Shown here in pieces: positions 11,641 through 22,815 of a stretch of DNA of 64,000 bases (positions within the stretch are counted from its first letter, which is position 1; each line of letters begins with the position of its first letter). The DNA is from Saturnia japonica. Taxonomy: Eukaryota; Arthropoda; Insecta; Lepidoptera; Saturniidae. Location: assembly GCA_033032175.1 (NCBI GenBank), contig CM065320.1, positions 15,829,413 to 15,893,412 of the forward strand, in the 5' to 3' direction. The position numbers were made by a program, and so were the translations under genes. The notes beneath the pieces were generated by a model. That model saw only the letters and a program-made list of their open reading frames with translations. It was not told the origin of the DNA and ran no database searches.

Positions 11641-12129
11641 TAATTAAGAACTCATAAAATTATTATTATAATTAACATGGATATATTATTATCTGAATAA
11701 ATAACTTAATATTATTATTAAGCTCCTTTAATATTAAAATTGTAAGCAACATAATGCCGCGGGCTTCGCATCAGAGAAACAGCGTAACATCTTTGTACTT
11801 ATCACACTCACAGTACTCATAATTACTTGTACAATATTGTTCTATAATATGATTCAACAATGCTTTATATTACAAAGACTGTTTATTACCTATGAAAAGG
11901 TGAATCGAAACAACTTCCGCTACAAAATAATTCAAACCGGATACAGCGACTGTTAACGGAAGTCATTAGTATTTAATAAGTTTTGTATAAAGACAACAGA
12001 ATGGTCATATTTTGTTTTTCAACTGATAACGAATACACTAAAAACTATGATTGACTATATATTGTGTATATATAATCATAATAATAATAGCCTTTATTTA
12101 ACAGTCTTACATAATCTTTAAGTGAATAA
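11641..12129. other. LINE tail and AT-rich DNA; no gene
   Basis: Starts with an AT-rich (TTAATTA/ATTATTA) stretch that may be the tail of the RT element above. The remainder has no recognisable features. Confidence 0.4.
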
Positions 12130-12400
12130 TACAAAATATTTATATTAATTATTTGACACCAGTACGTGGAGATTGTCTTGCTTTCCAGCATAGGCCTCCC
12201 CTAGATTTTGCCACAGTAAGCGGTTCTGTGCTTGCCTTCTCCAAGTAACACCAGCTGATTTTCTAACATTGTCCTCCCATCTTCGACGCTGTCTCCCTTT
12301 CTTTCTTTTGTATTGTCTTGGGTACCACTCTGTAATGTCTCTAGTCCATTTATCCTTTTTACTCCTAATCATATGACCTGCCCATCTCTATTTTGTACTT
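12130..12400 (-). mobile_element. RTE-type LINE 3' end, second subfamily
   Basis: The minus-strand frame (12372 down to 12145) reads RSKKDKWTRDITEWYPRQYK, then KKGRQRRRWEDNVRKSAG, TWRRQAQNRLLWQNLGEAYA. The pattern W-R-T-W-P, GRQ-RRW-D, AG-W-R-A-R-W-LGEAYA is that of RTE-type LINE C-termini but differs from the copy at 10086. The reading frame is still open. Its 3' tail at the left is AT-rich (TTATTAT) rather than ATG repeats. Confidence 0.8.
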
Positions 12401-12525
12401 TTTTAGTAGGTATTTAAAATAATAGACTGGATAAAATACTTATTTAGCAATTCAAACACAAAATAGAGCCTAACCTGAGTAACTCCTAAATCCAATCGGT
12501 AATTTTTTGTTTAAATATTTTATGC

Positions 12526-12527
<2 letters not shown>

Positions 12528-12565
<38 letters not shown>

Positions 12566-13560
12566 CTGACTACACTGTTAGCCTTAGGGGCCCTATCGTC
12601 AAACAGAGCCGCTGCGGCTTTTACAGCTTCACCGGACTTGGGGGCGAGCGCTTAGGGCACTCAGCCGCGAAAGTTTGTGACGACCCGCACGAGGGTGCCA
12701 GAGTGGCCGAACCTCGGCTCGGGCGGTCGTCGCGAATGCGAAAAAGTCGCGATCTAACTAATTCCCTAATCTTAGGAGAATTCGAGCTAACTAATATATA
12801 CTCATATGCACGTTCCCCTCCTCCTGGGAGGAAGGAGTGGACCATGCGTATGTGTATTTAATAATCGGAATGGTTTTTCTACACTAACTAGCGCAATAGT
12901 CTAACTAGCGCAAAAAAAGAAAAAAAAAGGTCCCTTACAGAACCTATGTACCTGTGTGGTGTGCACGTGTGTGTGTTCATACGTGTGTAATGTTGTGTGT
13001 GGGTAACTAAGTGTTGCACGTATAGTGTCACTTTGTATCGCGCGGGCGGCTGCCTGACCCAAGGGCTTCACACCGAGGAACGGACCTAGGCTTGGGTTGC
13101 CGCTAGAGAGGGTGGACGTGACGGTGTGCGGGAGCGAAGTTGACCGCCCGTCCTCTGCGGAGAGAACGGTGGTTACGCGGGCGTGGGCGGTGGCACGCTC
13201 TGTTTGGAGAGACGGTGTCGGCGTAGAACGCGTTAGCTTTTTCGGTTTGGTCGGGCGGGTCAGTGAATATATTACGCGGCCGGCGTTTTCTCCGGCAGGC
13301 GTTGGGGTCGGGAACATAAGAAGCTGCCGCTTTTATTAAGGGGTTCGCGTGGTTCGACGCGGTGTCGAAATACGAGCGAGAAAGGTGTTTGGCATATGCA
13401 TGTATCGAGGGAAGGTCCATATCTCTATGGAGATCCTCCATACGAACAAACCAGGGGGCACCGGTAAGGCGGTGAAGAAATTTGTTCTGGATAGCTTGTA
13501 AGCGTTCCCAGTTATAACTTGGCATATGTGCGAACGCAACGCAGCTATATGTCATGATCG
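12528..13560 (-). mobile_element. Jockey-type LINE, 5'-truncated, with poly-A tail
   Basis: The poly-A tail appears as about 30 T at 12529-12560. The open frame 13555 down to 13103 is the end of ORF2: NWERLQAIQNKFLHRLTGAP, WFVRMEDLHRDMDLPSIHAY, AKHLSRSYFDTASNHANPLI and then an Arg/Pro-rich end. The pattern LQ-QNK-LR-TGAPWFVRN-LH-DL-P-I, with HPNPL further on, is typical of jockey-clade RTs. The 3' UTR from ~13080 to 12560 matches 1-641 closely. The junction near 13560 is the 5' truncation point. Other small frames in 12621-13339 are shadows in the GC-rich UTR. Confidence 0.88.
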
Positions 13561-14069
13561 GACGGATATGCGAAATTTACCATTATCGTTCCATAGTAGA
13601 ACTGAAAGAACTATCGCTGTCTCGCTCTCTGCCACAGTTCACATTATAATTTCATGCTCGGTTTCACCCACCGTTGTACTCGGAACAATGGATAGAGGTT
13701 AACGTCCGATACTTATGTGATTAGTTCGTATTGTAATTTTGTACGGTTGGTAGAATTTACGCGCCCTGTACCGTAGTTTATGGCGAACTTTAAATTATAA
13801 GTTAGTTCTTTAGATATATAGGTATTCCCTAGTCACTAATAGTCACTAATACTAATTCGGTTGCTTTCATAGCAGCGTCTATGCACCATTCGGGGAGCAA
13901 CGCAGAATTATGAAAGGTTTCACAAAGGCGAGAGTCTGTGCTGATAATAGAGGGGTGACAATAGTTGTTATCCAGGGTACACGTAATGGTAAGCAGCTTC
14001 CTACACTACCTGGGAAAAGGAGTGATAGGTCATAGAAGACAATTTATTTAGAGATATCATTCTACTTGG
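13561..14069. other. No gene seen
   Basis: Unassigned sequence. A direct doublet 'agtcactaat' occurs at 13830-13850. Confidence 0.4.
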
Positions 14070-14265
14070 GCAGTCCGACTGGTAGAATACTTCCATCCTA
14101 CAGAAGATCGTAGACAAATAACCTTGTGTTGTGTTACTACGGTCACCTCTTTGGGGTCTTCCGGGTTCAAGGTTGGCAATACGCTAGTGATCTAATGTTG
14201 TTACAAGCGTCCATAGAATACGATAGCCGTTTATCACCAGGCGGGCCGTATGCTATAACAAATGC
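14070..14265 (+). repeat. LINE-tail/SINE-like repeat (family T), copy 1
   Basis: Blocks shared with 20385, 25670 and 56275: 'ggcagtccgactggtagaa', 'acagaagatcg', 'cttgtgttgtgtt', 'tgttacaagcgtccata', 'caccaggcgggccgtatgc'. The right half also matches the end of the LINE at 58570-59022. Confidence 0.65.
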
Positions 14266-14504
14266 GGAGGGTGGAAGATGATCTGCGTAAGAGGACTTTT
14301 TGGAGAAATCTTGAAATGTCACGTGATGCTTTTGATTTGAATCCATAACCTCACGTTATTTGGCCCTCTACTATGCAAATTTAGCGGCATTTTACGTGAT
14401 GTAGGTTGGTTACTGTACTGTACACAATAATAAGTAAAAGAATATTCTATTAACGTGACTATGGCTGAATTGTGGAAGTACATAGTTGCCATTTACTAAA
14501 CAGA

Positions 14505-14672
14505 AGTAGAAATTGCGTACCAGAGGACGCAGTGTGCGCAGACCCGTGAAGGCAGACTGACGGGATGACGTAGTGAAAGTAAAGGTGGCGTAGGACCAAT
14601 CATTGTGGCGGATTTTGAGGAAACCTATGTCCAGTAATGGATGTCTCTCGGACGAAATGATGATTATAAGTC
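14505..14672 (+). mobile_element. RTE-type LINE 3' end, decayed
   Basis: Broken frames give RSVRRPVKAD, DDVVKV and finally ETYVQ-WMSLGRNDDY before AATGATGATTATAAG. This is the C-terminal end of the same LINE type as 10086-10380. Confidence 0.55.
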
Positions 14673-15184
14673 TAGAAATAGTAAAAATGTAAACATATGA
14701 CGTGGAATCATTGACATATATGTTTTACGTACTAGAGTAGCTATTACGAAGAAAAACTGTAGTCTACTTGACACCGCGGGGTACGCGTGCATTTATACAT
14801 TCACTTTACTGATGAAAGGTCACTCCTTGCCTCTTGAGTTGTTTAAACAGTATCTCGGTGCACATAAAGGCATAGTCTTGAAGTAAAATTTTCACTCAAA
14901 CGTGCAATTGTAACAAGTGTCCAACACAAACTAAGTGAGTATGAGTGTATGCACTCGGACGCGTATTTCAAACTGGTTCAAGCGTTTCTCTAGTACGTAG
15001 TACGTAATACCTCAATATGCGGAAAGTAACCATTTATCAAATCTTTTATTTTCTCAGTTCATTTCGGAATATAATGTTATCGAAATATTCCGAAAATTTA
15101 CCATTACACAGCTTTTATGTCGAAAATTGCAACAAATGTAAGTGTCGCCACCTGCGGGCGATGTCAATAAATTATGATAACGCG
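14673..15184. other. No gene seen
   Basis: Mixed AT-rich DNA with no recognised repeat. Confidence 0.35.
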
Positions 15185-15295
15185 TTACAGCCGGAGCCGA
15201 GGCTCGACGCCCGACGGCTCAACCACGCTCGACCACACAGCGGTCTCGGTCGCGGCCATCGCTATCTCGCACGCCGAATTCGCGCTTCCCCTAAT
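15185..15295. other. GC-rich island in AT-rich DNA
   Basis: About 110 bases rich in CG dinucleotides ('gcgttacagccggagccgag', 'gacgcccgacggctc', 'gcggccatcgctatctcgca') between AT-rich flanks. It does not match any repeat in the window. It could be a promoter-proximal or 5' exon sequence, or a fragment of an unseen element. Confidence 0.4.
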
Positions 15296-15339
15296 GTATA
15301 TTTATGTTACCGATGACCTGTTTTAAACGTCATTTATTT

Positions 15340-15540
15340 TATTTCAAACAGACTTCAAAAATGGAGCAGGTTCTCATTTTGAAAGTTTTTTATGGATGTT
15401 CGAAGAAGTTATGGCAACTTCTTTGTTTAGAAAGCGCATATCTCAAGGTTGGTCCTATTTTATTTCACTGGCATTGGACTTTCGACTTCGAAGATATACC
15501 AGGCACACCTCAAAATCGTTGAAGTACGTTTTCTGTTTTT
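15340..15540 (+). repeat. Repeat family A ('gacttcaaaaa...'), copy
   Basis: Begins near 'cagacttcaaaaatggagc' and includes 'ttttatggatgttcg', 'ggcattggactttcgacttc', 'gaagatataccaggcacacc', 'tcaaaatcgttgaagta', then a T-rich tail. Related copies: 979-1083, 37442-37700, 45262-45490 and the split copy at 61893-61938 plus 62838-63025. Confidence 0.65.
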
Positions 15541-15603
15541 TTTTTTTTTTTATTTACTTTATTTTTAACCCCCGTCTCAAACAGAGGTGTGTTAGATTTG
15601 ATT

Positions 15604-15842
15604 GATGAAGGTGTTACTTTGCGGGAAACCATCGTAAATAATGTATCCGAAATTCCTTTCCTACTACTGCCTGGAACATATTAACAGTTGTTTCGTCTTT
15701 TGGCAACAAAAAGAGCTTGTTATTAATTGTTAAAGCGTATCTGAAAACAGCTAATACCGAAACTAATCGTGGAAAAGAAGGAACAACACAAAGTGAAATG
15801 TTAGTAACTGAAACGATAAAAGAGATGCATTTGAATACTGGC
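15604..15842. mobile_element. MITE family M, copy 2 (3' end missing)
   Basis: Shares 'cagttgtttcgtcttttggc', 'aacaaaaag-gcttgttatt', 'gtggaaaagaagga' and 'gtaactgaaacgat' with copy 1 at 7241. About 30 bases outside the left terminus ('gatgaaggtgttactttgcg') are also shared with the flank of copy 1, so the two may descend from one insertion in an older repeat. Confidence 0.65.
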
Positions 15843-16214
15843 TTAATCCCTTAATCAGATCTACTGAGATCTGATTGTTATTAAACTATAAGGGATAATT
15901 TTATTAAATAAATAAATAATAATAATAATAAATAAATTAAATAACAAAAAACTATATTGCCTCTGAGTTTCACGTGTTATCGTATTCAGTCATAACGTCG
16001 CTTAACTTACAATTCTAATGAAAAAAATCCAAATACCCAGGACTTGTAAGAGTAGAAGGTCATATTATGTAAATCACTGATTGTGGACTACCACACACAC
16101 AGCAGAGAACCAGTCATAATAACTTTGAATACGTACTTCACGTTTTTGGAATTTACAAGGTGTGATTAGTAGTTGATTTCACGGTGCTAGGATTTTCTAA
16201 GTAGGCATCTTATT
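15843..16214. other. No gene seen; (AATA)n tract
   Basis: Contains an AT microsatellite (aataaataaataataataat, 15905-15945). The rest is unassigned. Confidence 0.4.
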
Positions 16215-16310
16215 TAAAAAAAATTATAACCGGCTATACTGGCTTACGGGCTCTGGAGTCATTAGAGGCTTTGACAGTTTCACCGGGCTGTCTTAATGTT
16301 GTGACAATCA
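16215..16310 (-). mobile_element. Jockey-type LINE 3' UTR fragment
   Basis: The plus strand reads 'ggctatactggcttacgggc', then 'gacagtttcaccgggctg', a degraded match to the poly-A-proximal end of the 12528-13560 element in the same orientation. Confidence 0.5.
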
Positions 16311-17054
16311 CCATATTATCTGTTACTGTATTAAAAAACGAGTTCACCTTACAGTAGACCATTAATTAGTTTATATAACAGCACATATTATACACAACTC
16401 TGTAGGTTAAGCGAATAGCTGATGCGTTCTTCTTTGTTTATTTCTCTTTCTCTTTGTCGTCATACACACGCACACACTGTAGGCTGACAGTAGGTAGCAA
16501 CCTTTCCGAAAACGCTTTGGTACAATCTGACGTCCAACTCTAACCACTGCGTGTGCTCATTGGTGAAATCATAATTACCACAGATTGCAGGAAAGCAGAT
16601 TAAATATATTACAGATCAATAAAGAACAAGTAATTTGTTTAAAAAAATTATACAAATTAGTTGATTTAACACGACATCGTATTTATGTTAATTCCCAAAT
16701 TGTAATACGGCTAAAAGCAAATAAATAATTTTGTAATTGACACTAAATATTAATAATTTATAATTATGAATAAACATAAATTCCTACCCGAGAAGTACCT
16801 ATACAACGATTTTGTTACATATTTAAATATTTCCCCGTATCCATTCAAACAGAATATTCTTAGCTTTAATTTACAGCCAACCACTTCCATCTATTCGACT
16901 AGACGTGCAACTGAAACAAACAATATCACCATTTCGTATTTTCGTACGGTTTTAGAGTATAAGCAGTAATTGGCTACACCATTCGCACTAATATGATTGT
17001 AATGAAGAGTAACAGAGATAGTTATAATGTCACCCTTGTGAGTTGTAACGGTAG
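16311..17054. other. No gene seen
   Basis: AT-rich. The frame at 16766-16969 has no family resemblance. Confidence 0.4.
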
Positions 17055-17215
17055 TATTACCATCATCATAGGTCTCCCCAAAAATTGCCACAACGACTGG
17101 TCCTGCGTTGCTTCAGCAACCTTAACCAGGTTTTCAGACCACCTCGTGATCCTCCTCGCATCTTTTGGTCGCCACTCGAGAACTCTTTTCTCTAATAAAT
17201 CTACTGGTCGCTAAC
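17055..17215 (-). mobile_element. RTE-type LINE 3' end, decayed
   Basis: The plus strand shows 'accatcatcataggtctccc' and later 'cgccactcgagaactctttt', the same landmarks as 'cataggcctcccc' and 'ccactcgagaacctttctgc' in the copy at 10086-10380. It is shorter and more diverged. Confidence 0.6.
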
Positions 17216-18505
17216 TATATTAGTAAGCACTTTCTTAAAATAAGAGTATCTTTACACATAATTACATTATTTCAAATTATACCGTAACAGCTTTCTATCT
17301 AATTACGGGGCAAGTGTGTCCCCAGGCCGAACGAACAAACACTAACTGTACGAGGCATGAGGCACTTTCGTGAGGACTTTTTGCCGCTCTACTTAACAAT
17401 GCAATATGCTGGTATAGATTAATAACATAACATACATTTCAAAAACCAATTTATAATTTCTTTTAAGATTTCAGCTAGTAGGCTATAAAATACTGTTACG
17501 CCCGTAAAAATGCGTGCTAAAAATGCCGATGATTGACCGGAAGAAGTTTTATTCGAATTCCATAGTTACAAATTTCATGAACTCATAACACTGTTATTTA
17601 TATCACTGTGGTTTCGCTTCTTTTATCGCTTGTTGTTATCGCTTTGTAATTCAAAACTGAAATGCGCTCAGCGCCGCACCTGAGTCGTTTAAATACCTAC
17701 ACTAAACAATCGCAGAAAAATCGTGAATCGTTGCTAACTTTTTTTGATGTATAGTTTCTATGCCTACTCAATGACGTAATCGAGGCGATAAGACCTATAC
17801 ATGTGTGTGTAATCTGCGATGTTTACATAAATATGCGCCGCGGTTGTTTACGACGCGAACATTATTTCGAAGTCCTGAGAAGTTTGTAGTTGCTTCGAGA
17901 TATTTCAGGAACAGGATTTTTCTATCTTTTTAATCGGGTTGTAACAGGTCGTAACAATACAAATAGATTTTTGTCAAATCTAACTTTTAGGGCCAGAGAT
18001 AGGCACGTTTAAACAAATAATTATTATTTAATAATATTTTAAATAATTAAAAAAAAAAAAACAATTTTATGAGCTTTATTAGTATGATCTGAGATATAAT
18101 TATATATTTAATGTAATATTTAGTAAAATAAATAAATTTCAAGTTCAAATAAATTTCAATTAAATTCAAATTTCAATTTCAACAACCTTTTAGTTGGTGC
18201 TTACAATTACAGTATATAACAGCGATTCTAATGTAAAACATAATTCATTGCAATTATGTATTATCTTTACGGTTTTATTTGAAAATACAAATTTCTTGGA
18301 AACCTAATTTACGCACGCCCGTATGAACCGAGTAATGTGAAAATAATTATTATCTTACCTTGACATTATAACATGTTTAAATATATTTGTGGAGTTATAA
18401 TATTTATATGTAAATATACATCAAAAAATTATGAAGGATTTATGAGATGAAAACACTACGTGGGGCACCATAATTATATTAGTAATTCTAACTATTACTA
18501 AGTAA
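17216..18505. other. No gene seen
   Basis: Mostly AT-rich with a poly-A run at 18048-18061. No coding frame or repeat family was recognised. Confidence 0.4.
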
Positions 18506-19018
18506 ATCTATACAATTAATAAAATTGAAGTGTCTGTTTGTAATATAAAAATAATAGGATTTTACTAAATGCATATGAAAGTATAGACGATACATATAAC
18601 AAAAAGCCCATTTTTTAAATTTTTGTCTCTGTCTGTTTGTTCCGGGTAATCTTCGAAACGGTTGGACCAATTTTGACGGGACTTTCACTGATAGAAAGCT
18701 AAGGGAGTAACTTAGGCTACTTTTATTTTAGAAAAACAATTAGGGTTCTGCACAAATACAAAAAAACTGGTCGTGGTGAATCAATTTGGGCGCTTAAATG
18801 GCTTATGCTGAGTAAACCATAAGAGATATAGCAAATTAATGTACTACATAATCATAGTTATTAAAAATACCTAAAAAAAAGGACGGAAGAGTCATCATCT
18901 ATCTTCTAAGAAACACCTACAATAAGCATTTTTGTCTTTAAAATAGCCGGAAGCGGGGAAGCAAGATTCACGCGGAAATTCTGTTGTCCACGTGAGCGAA
19001 GCTACGGGCACAGCTAGT
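18506..19018 (-). mobile_element. Helitron-like element family H, near full length
   Basis: Reads on the minus strand from ACTAGCTGTGCCCGTAGC (19018 leftwards) to 'ttaattgtataga' (18506). It contains the tract 'gtctctgtctgtttgttccg' and the blocks 'gacgggactttcactgatag' and 'ttatgctgagtaaaccataa'. No terminal inverted repeats are visible, as expected for Helitron-type elements. Confidence 0.75.
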
Positions 19019-19784
19019 CTAAGAATAAAGTATTTCAATTAGTAGAAAATGGTGCCGTTTTATTGCTAAGTTATTATAATTATGATAGAAATAAAGGTGG
19101 CTGATATAGATACGGTCACTATAAATGTTGATAGGCAATTGATTAGATAACAATTTATAACAAAGTTGTTGAATAAATGCTTCCACAGACAGTCACTAAT
19201 ATAACTGATTTGGTTTACATGAGATCTCACAACTGTTTGTAGTGAAATAACTGTGTTGCGAAACTTGGCATTTTTTTACATTGTATGGTTTTGGATTGGT
19301 ATTTCGGTATTGGATACTACTTATAAATTATGAAGGTTTGGTTCTAAATAGCTTGTATTGGAACATGACGCGTTACAGCTTCGCTCTCTGGATTACATCA
19401 TATATTGCTCGTTTACAAAGAATTAACTTTAGATCTTCTAAAAGAAAAGGTAACGTATAATTTCACAAGCAATTCAAAGCGTCACACTTATATCTATATA
19501 TATAATAATACATGTCGGTGTTGATGACGTAAACTTTTAAGTTTTATCCCATACACAAATCGCATTAAGTGCCTATGGGAGTTTTCACTTTAATAAAATA
19601 AACATAAGGTATTTCTTCTTGTAGGTACTACTAATTATAAATAGTATTATATATAGAAAATATAGTCTTCAAAAGTAATATGCCCATACTATTAAAAAAT
19701 AAATTTATGGATACGTGTTTTTTACTATGTTTGAAAATAATATGCATGTCAAACATGGTAATTCACAAAAAAACAAGAAATAAA
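19019..19784. other. No gene seen
   Basis: AT-rich, unassigned. Confidence 0.4.
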
Positions 19785-20150
19785 GTAACTATATGCCAGC
19801 GGGGCATGCTAAACTTAAAGAAAATACAAAAAATAACAAAGACAAGTTATGTGGCACGTATTCAGGACAACATATGGACCGAAACGGTCACGTCTTGGAA
19901 AGGGCCACAGGGCAAAGGCCTTCAAGAAAGACTATACATACGGGAAGACGAAATTTAAAAAGAAATAGCTGGCCCACAATGCCAACAGGCAGCTAAAGAC
20001 AGAGAAAAATGGCAAGCTTTGGAAGAGGCTTTAACCCGAGAGGGGCTCCTTAAAATAAAATTTAAAAATAAAAATAATCTTAATAATGTAACTTGTAAGA
20101 ACGATTAGGAAATAAAAGGCGTTTTATTTTTATTATTATTATATATATAC
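19785..20150 (+). mobile_element. RTE-type LINE 3' end, third subfamily
   Basis: Broken frames give YVARIQDNIWTETVTSWKGP, QGKGLQERL, DEI, KEIAGPQCQQAAKDREKWQA and LEEALTREG. The layout (QD-W-VT-WKGP-GKR-RGRP, DEI-AG-W-AKDRE-W-LEEAFT) is the C-terminus of an RTE-like LINE distinct from those at 10086 and 12130. The tail runs through 'aaaataaaaataatcttaat' to a (TTA)n stretch near 20135. Confidence 0.7.
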
Positions 20151-20384
20151 AAAATATTATAATCCAATAATAACTTGGCACTTTAAGACCATAGTATTGC
20201 TGACATTGGCAGCGCTTTTGGAAGTCGTCCACGCATTTTGGTATCGTTTCAACTTTGCGGCGATAAATCCATTCCCTAACGGAAATCCAACTAATAAAGT
20301 CACATAAGAAGTAAAACTATCTCGTATGGCACTGGAAGTTGACCGAATTTAAATAGATTTCTGAGTAAAACCATTAATTAAAAA

Positions 20385-20630
20385 ATTTCTCTACTTCGGG
20401 TAGGAGGCAGTCCATCTGGTGGAATATCTCCACCCTAGAGAAGATCTCAGCCAAATGGCTTTGTGTTGAGTTCCTCTGGTGAGTAGGGTTTCCAGCGCTC
20501 CTTGCGATAGGGAGGTTCAAGTTTGACATCACGTTAGTGACGCCTCTAGTGTTATAAGCGTCCATAAGCTAATCGCTTACCAACAGGCGGGTCATATGTT
20601 CATTTACCAACTTAGTTGTAGGTGTTTAAA
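20385..20630 (+). repeat. LINE-tail/SINE-like repeat (family T), copy 2
   Basis: Shows 'ggcagtccatctggtggaat', 'agaagatctcagccaaatgg', 'ggtgagtagggtttccag', 'gttataagcgtccataagct', 'caacaggcgggtcatatg'. It is the least rearranged copy of the family. Confidence 0.65.
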
Positions 20631-21802
20631 AATAAAATCTAAAACAATATACATATAGGTACATATTTTTTCTTAATTTCTTGAATAAACATAAACATAT
20701 ATTTATAAATTTCACCATAAGGTACCTATTATCTTTTTGGAAAGTGAAAGGTTTCGAAATAAAGCGATCAAAAAGATATAGAAATAATATTATGAATTTA
20801 TAATTTTTAATAGCTTTTTAAATATATTGCTACAATATTTGATCTATCTACAATTTTGACTGAATCATTTTAATTTCATAATAAATGTTATTAGGTTTTT
20901 ATCGATTTAATATCATTTAGTTGGCATTTTAAAATATGGTGTATACCTCCTATACATATGAATGTTTAAACATTTTATATTCATATAAAATAATTATATA
21001 CGCCTAAAATAAATTATGAGGAGAAGGGATTTTTAGTTATAGAAATTCTGACTTTTCGTATAAATGACGATCGATTAGTTCGTGTATAAATACCTACATA
21101 CTTCGCTTCACGTAGAAAACCCTGTTTCATCAAATCAACGTCAAAAACCGCAATGAAAAGCGTTTTACCGCGTGGGTAAAGAAAACCACATTGTACGACT
21201 TACTGTACTAAACATAAACTTTGTTCAGTTTTGTATTCAGGTTGAACCCGGGGGGACAAACTTGAAGACTGTTTACTTTAGTATTCCATAGCTTTGAAGC
21301 TTTTGCCTGCGACTTCATTAGCGTTGTGTCTGAAAAGACTCGCGCGCCAATTATTCTAAGCTGATTGTAATAATAAAAAACATTTGTGGGCGTGTACGCA
21401 TCGACTAACCAAAGTCGTTGCCTCAGTTCTATTTTTTTTTTCAATCTACCATTTAACATTTTATATAAGATTTTTTAAATCTTCATTTTGAATTTGAAAG
21501 ATTTTATTAACTTGCCATAGTATGTATACTTAAAATAAATTAAAAAAAAGCTTCAAAATGTAGTAGAAAAATACCTTCTACTATAAAAATTTGTTACCAA
21601 TTATGGATTAAATAAATTGGCATCATCGCTGTGGGTTGAGTAGTTTAGGAACTCATATACATATATACATACTTAGATATTATAGCTGAAAGAGAGCATT
21701 TTTTGGACGGACGAGTCATAATTTGCGTTTTACTTTGTGTGAGTAGTATGTGATTACGCGAAACAAAAATATTTCTTTAAAAGTAGATATAATTTACAAA
21801 AT
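20631..21802. other. No gene seen
   Basis: AT-rich. The frame at 21208-21459 (-) contains LRQRLWLVDAYTPTNVFYYY, which faintly recalls LINE RT C-termini, but this is too weak to call. Confidence 0.35.
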
Positions 21803-22018
21803 TTAGTTATTTCCAGGTAAAGCTGGATCATCATGGTGACCAACAAATATACAGCTCCTCATGGCAAGGACGATACAGTTCACAACAACGGCGACCGTTG
21901 CTGACACAAATTTCATCAGCTGGTCGCTGAAATCCCTTTTCACACCTCGTTTGAAGGACCCAATAAGATAGGAAGGAAGGAATACGTTGGCTAGAATAAT
22001 ACTATTCCACATCAGCAT
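21803..22018 (-). CDS. Unrecognised hydrophobic ORF, possible exon or relic
   Basis: A 71-codon frame with two hydrophobic stretches (SIILANVFLPSYLIG and SATVAVVVNCIVLAM) and an end CIFVGHHDDPALPGNN. Its base composition is higher in GC than the flanks. It has no family I can name. A weakly similar block (VAVV-hydrophobic-R) is found in another frame at 26950-27190 on the same strand. It may be an exon, a transposon relic or chance. Confidence 0.2.
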   Translation of the reverse strand: MLMWNSIILANVFLPSYLIGSFKRGVKRDFSDQLMKFVSATVAVVVNCIVLAMRSCIFVGHHDDPALPGNN

Positions 22019-22654
22019 AGTACGACAAAGTTAAGAATTAAATACCTTCTATTTTCTCTGATTAGTACTCAAGTAGCTAATGAAAGTACCTTTAACTTTA
22101 CGATGCCCGATAAAAATCTGAATACGGCCCTGATAACGGTATAATACAAACGTTCTTTGGGAGAAATATTTTATTTAGTGGGTCTCCTTTGCTATCCGAG
22201 CGGGTCGGGCAGCAATAAAAATATTATGTAGGTACCTACGTAAGCGCTACGCAGTTGCGGTATGTCTGGACAAAGGATTAAGGTAGAAGAGGGGAGCGTT
22301 TCGAATGGATTTCTTTTAGATTTTTCTCAATACACTACGATTTTGGAGATTTCTTTATTGTTTATTTTTTCGTAGGCCTAAAGCATCGCCCGAACTGAAA
22401 GCACTACAAGATAATACAAGAATAATAACAATGATCTGTTTTGATTTGTATTTTAAATATATTTTCTTTTAAATAGAAAATTGATACACTGAAGAGAGAG
22501 GTTAATATATATACTAAAAGTATATAATATTATGTGAGTCTCGGAAATTTACGTCTGCTTTTTCTTTTAAATTAGGTTTTACATTCTTCGACTTCGTATG
22601 CGTTAATCTTTTTTTCTTCTTTTTCTTCTTGCTCTTTTAAATAAAAATCGATAT
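22019..22654. other. No gene seen
   Basis: AT-rich, unassigned. Confidence 0.35.
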
Positions 22655-22815
22655 TTGTATATAAGATGTTCTCTGTGAACTCCAAAACGACTGGAGTGAT
22701 TGAGATGAAATTTTCAGACAATCTTTATATTAGCCCTGCCTAAAATCCATTCAGGGATAAGGTATATTATAGCTTCCTATCAGAATTTTACAGAGGTTTT
22801 CCAGAGATTCCCACA
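22655..22815 (+). repeat. Interspersed repeat fragment ('aactccaaaacgactggag')
   Basis: The phrase 'ccaaaacgactggagtgatt' followed by 'gagatgaaattttcag' is of the type found in non-autonomous insect elements. There is no second copy in the window, so the assignment rests on general resemblance. Confidence 0.35.

Noticed and set aside
12901..13317. 138-codon minus frame rich in Thr, Ser and Pro
   Set aside because: It lies in the GC-rich 3' part of the jockey-type LINE and is out of phase with the ORF2 end at 13103-13555.
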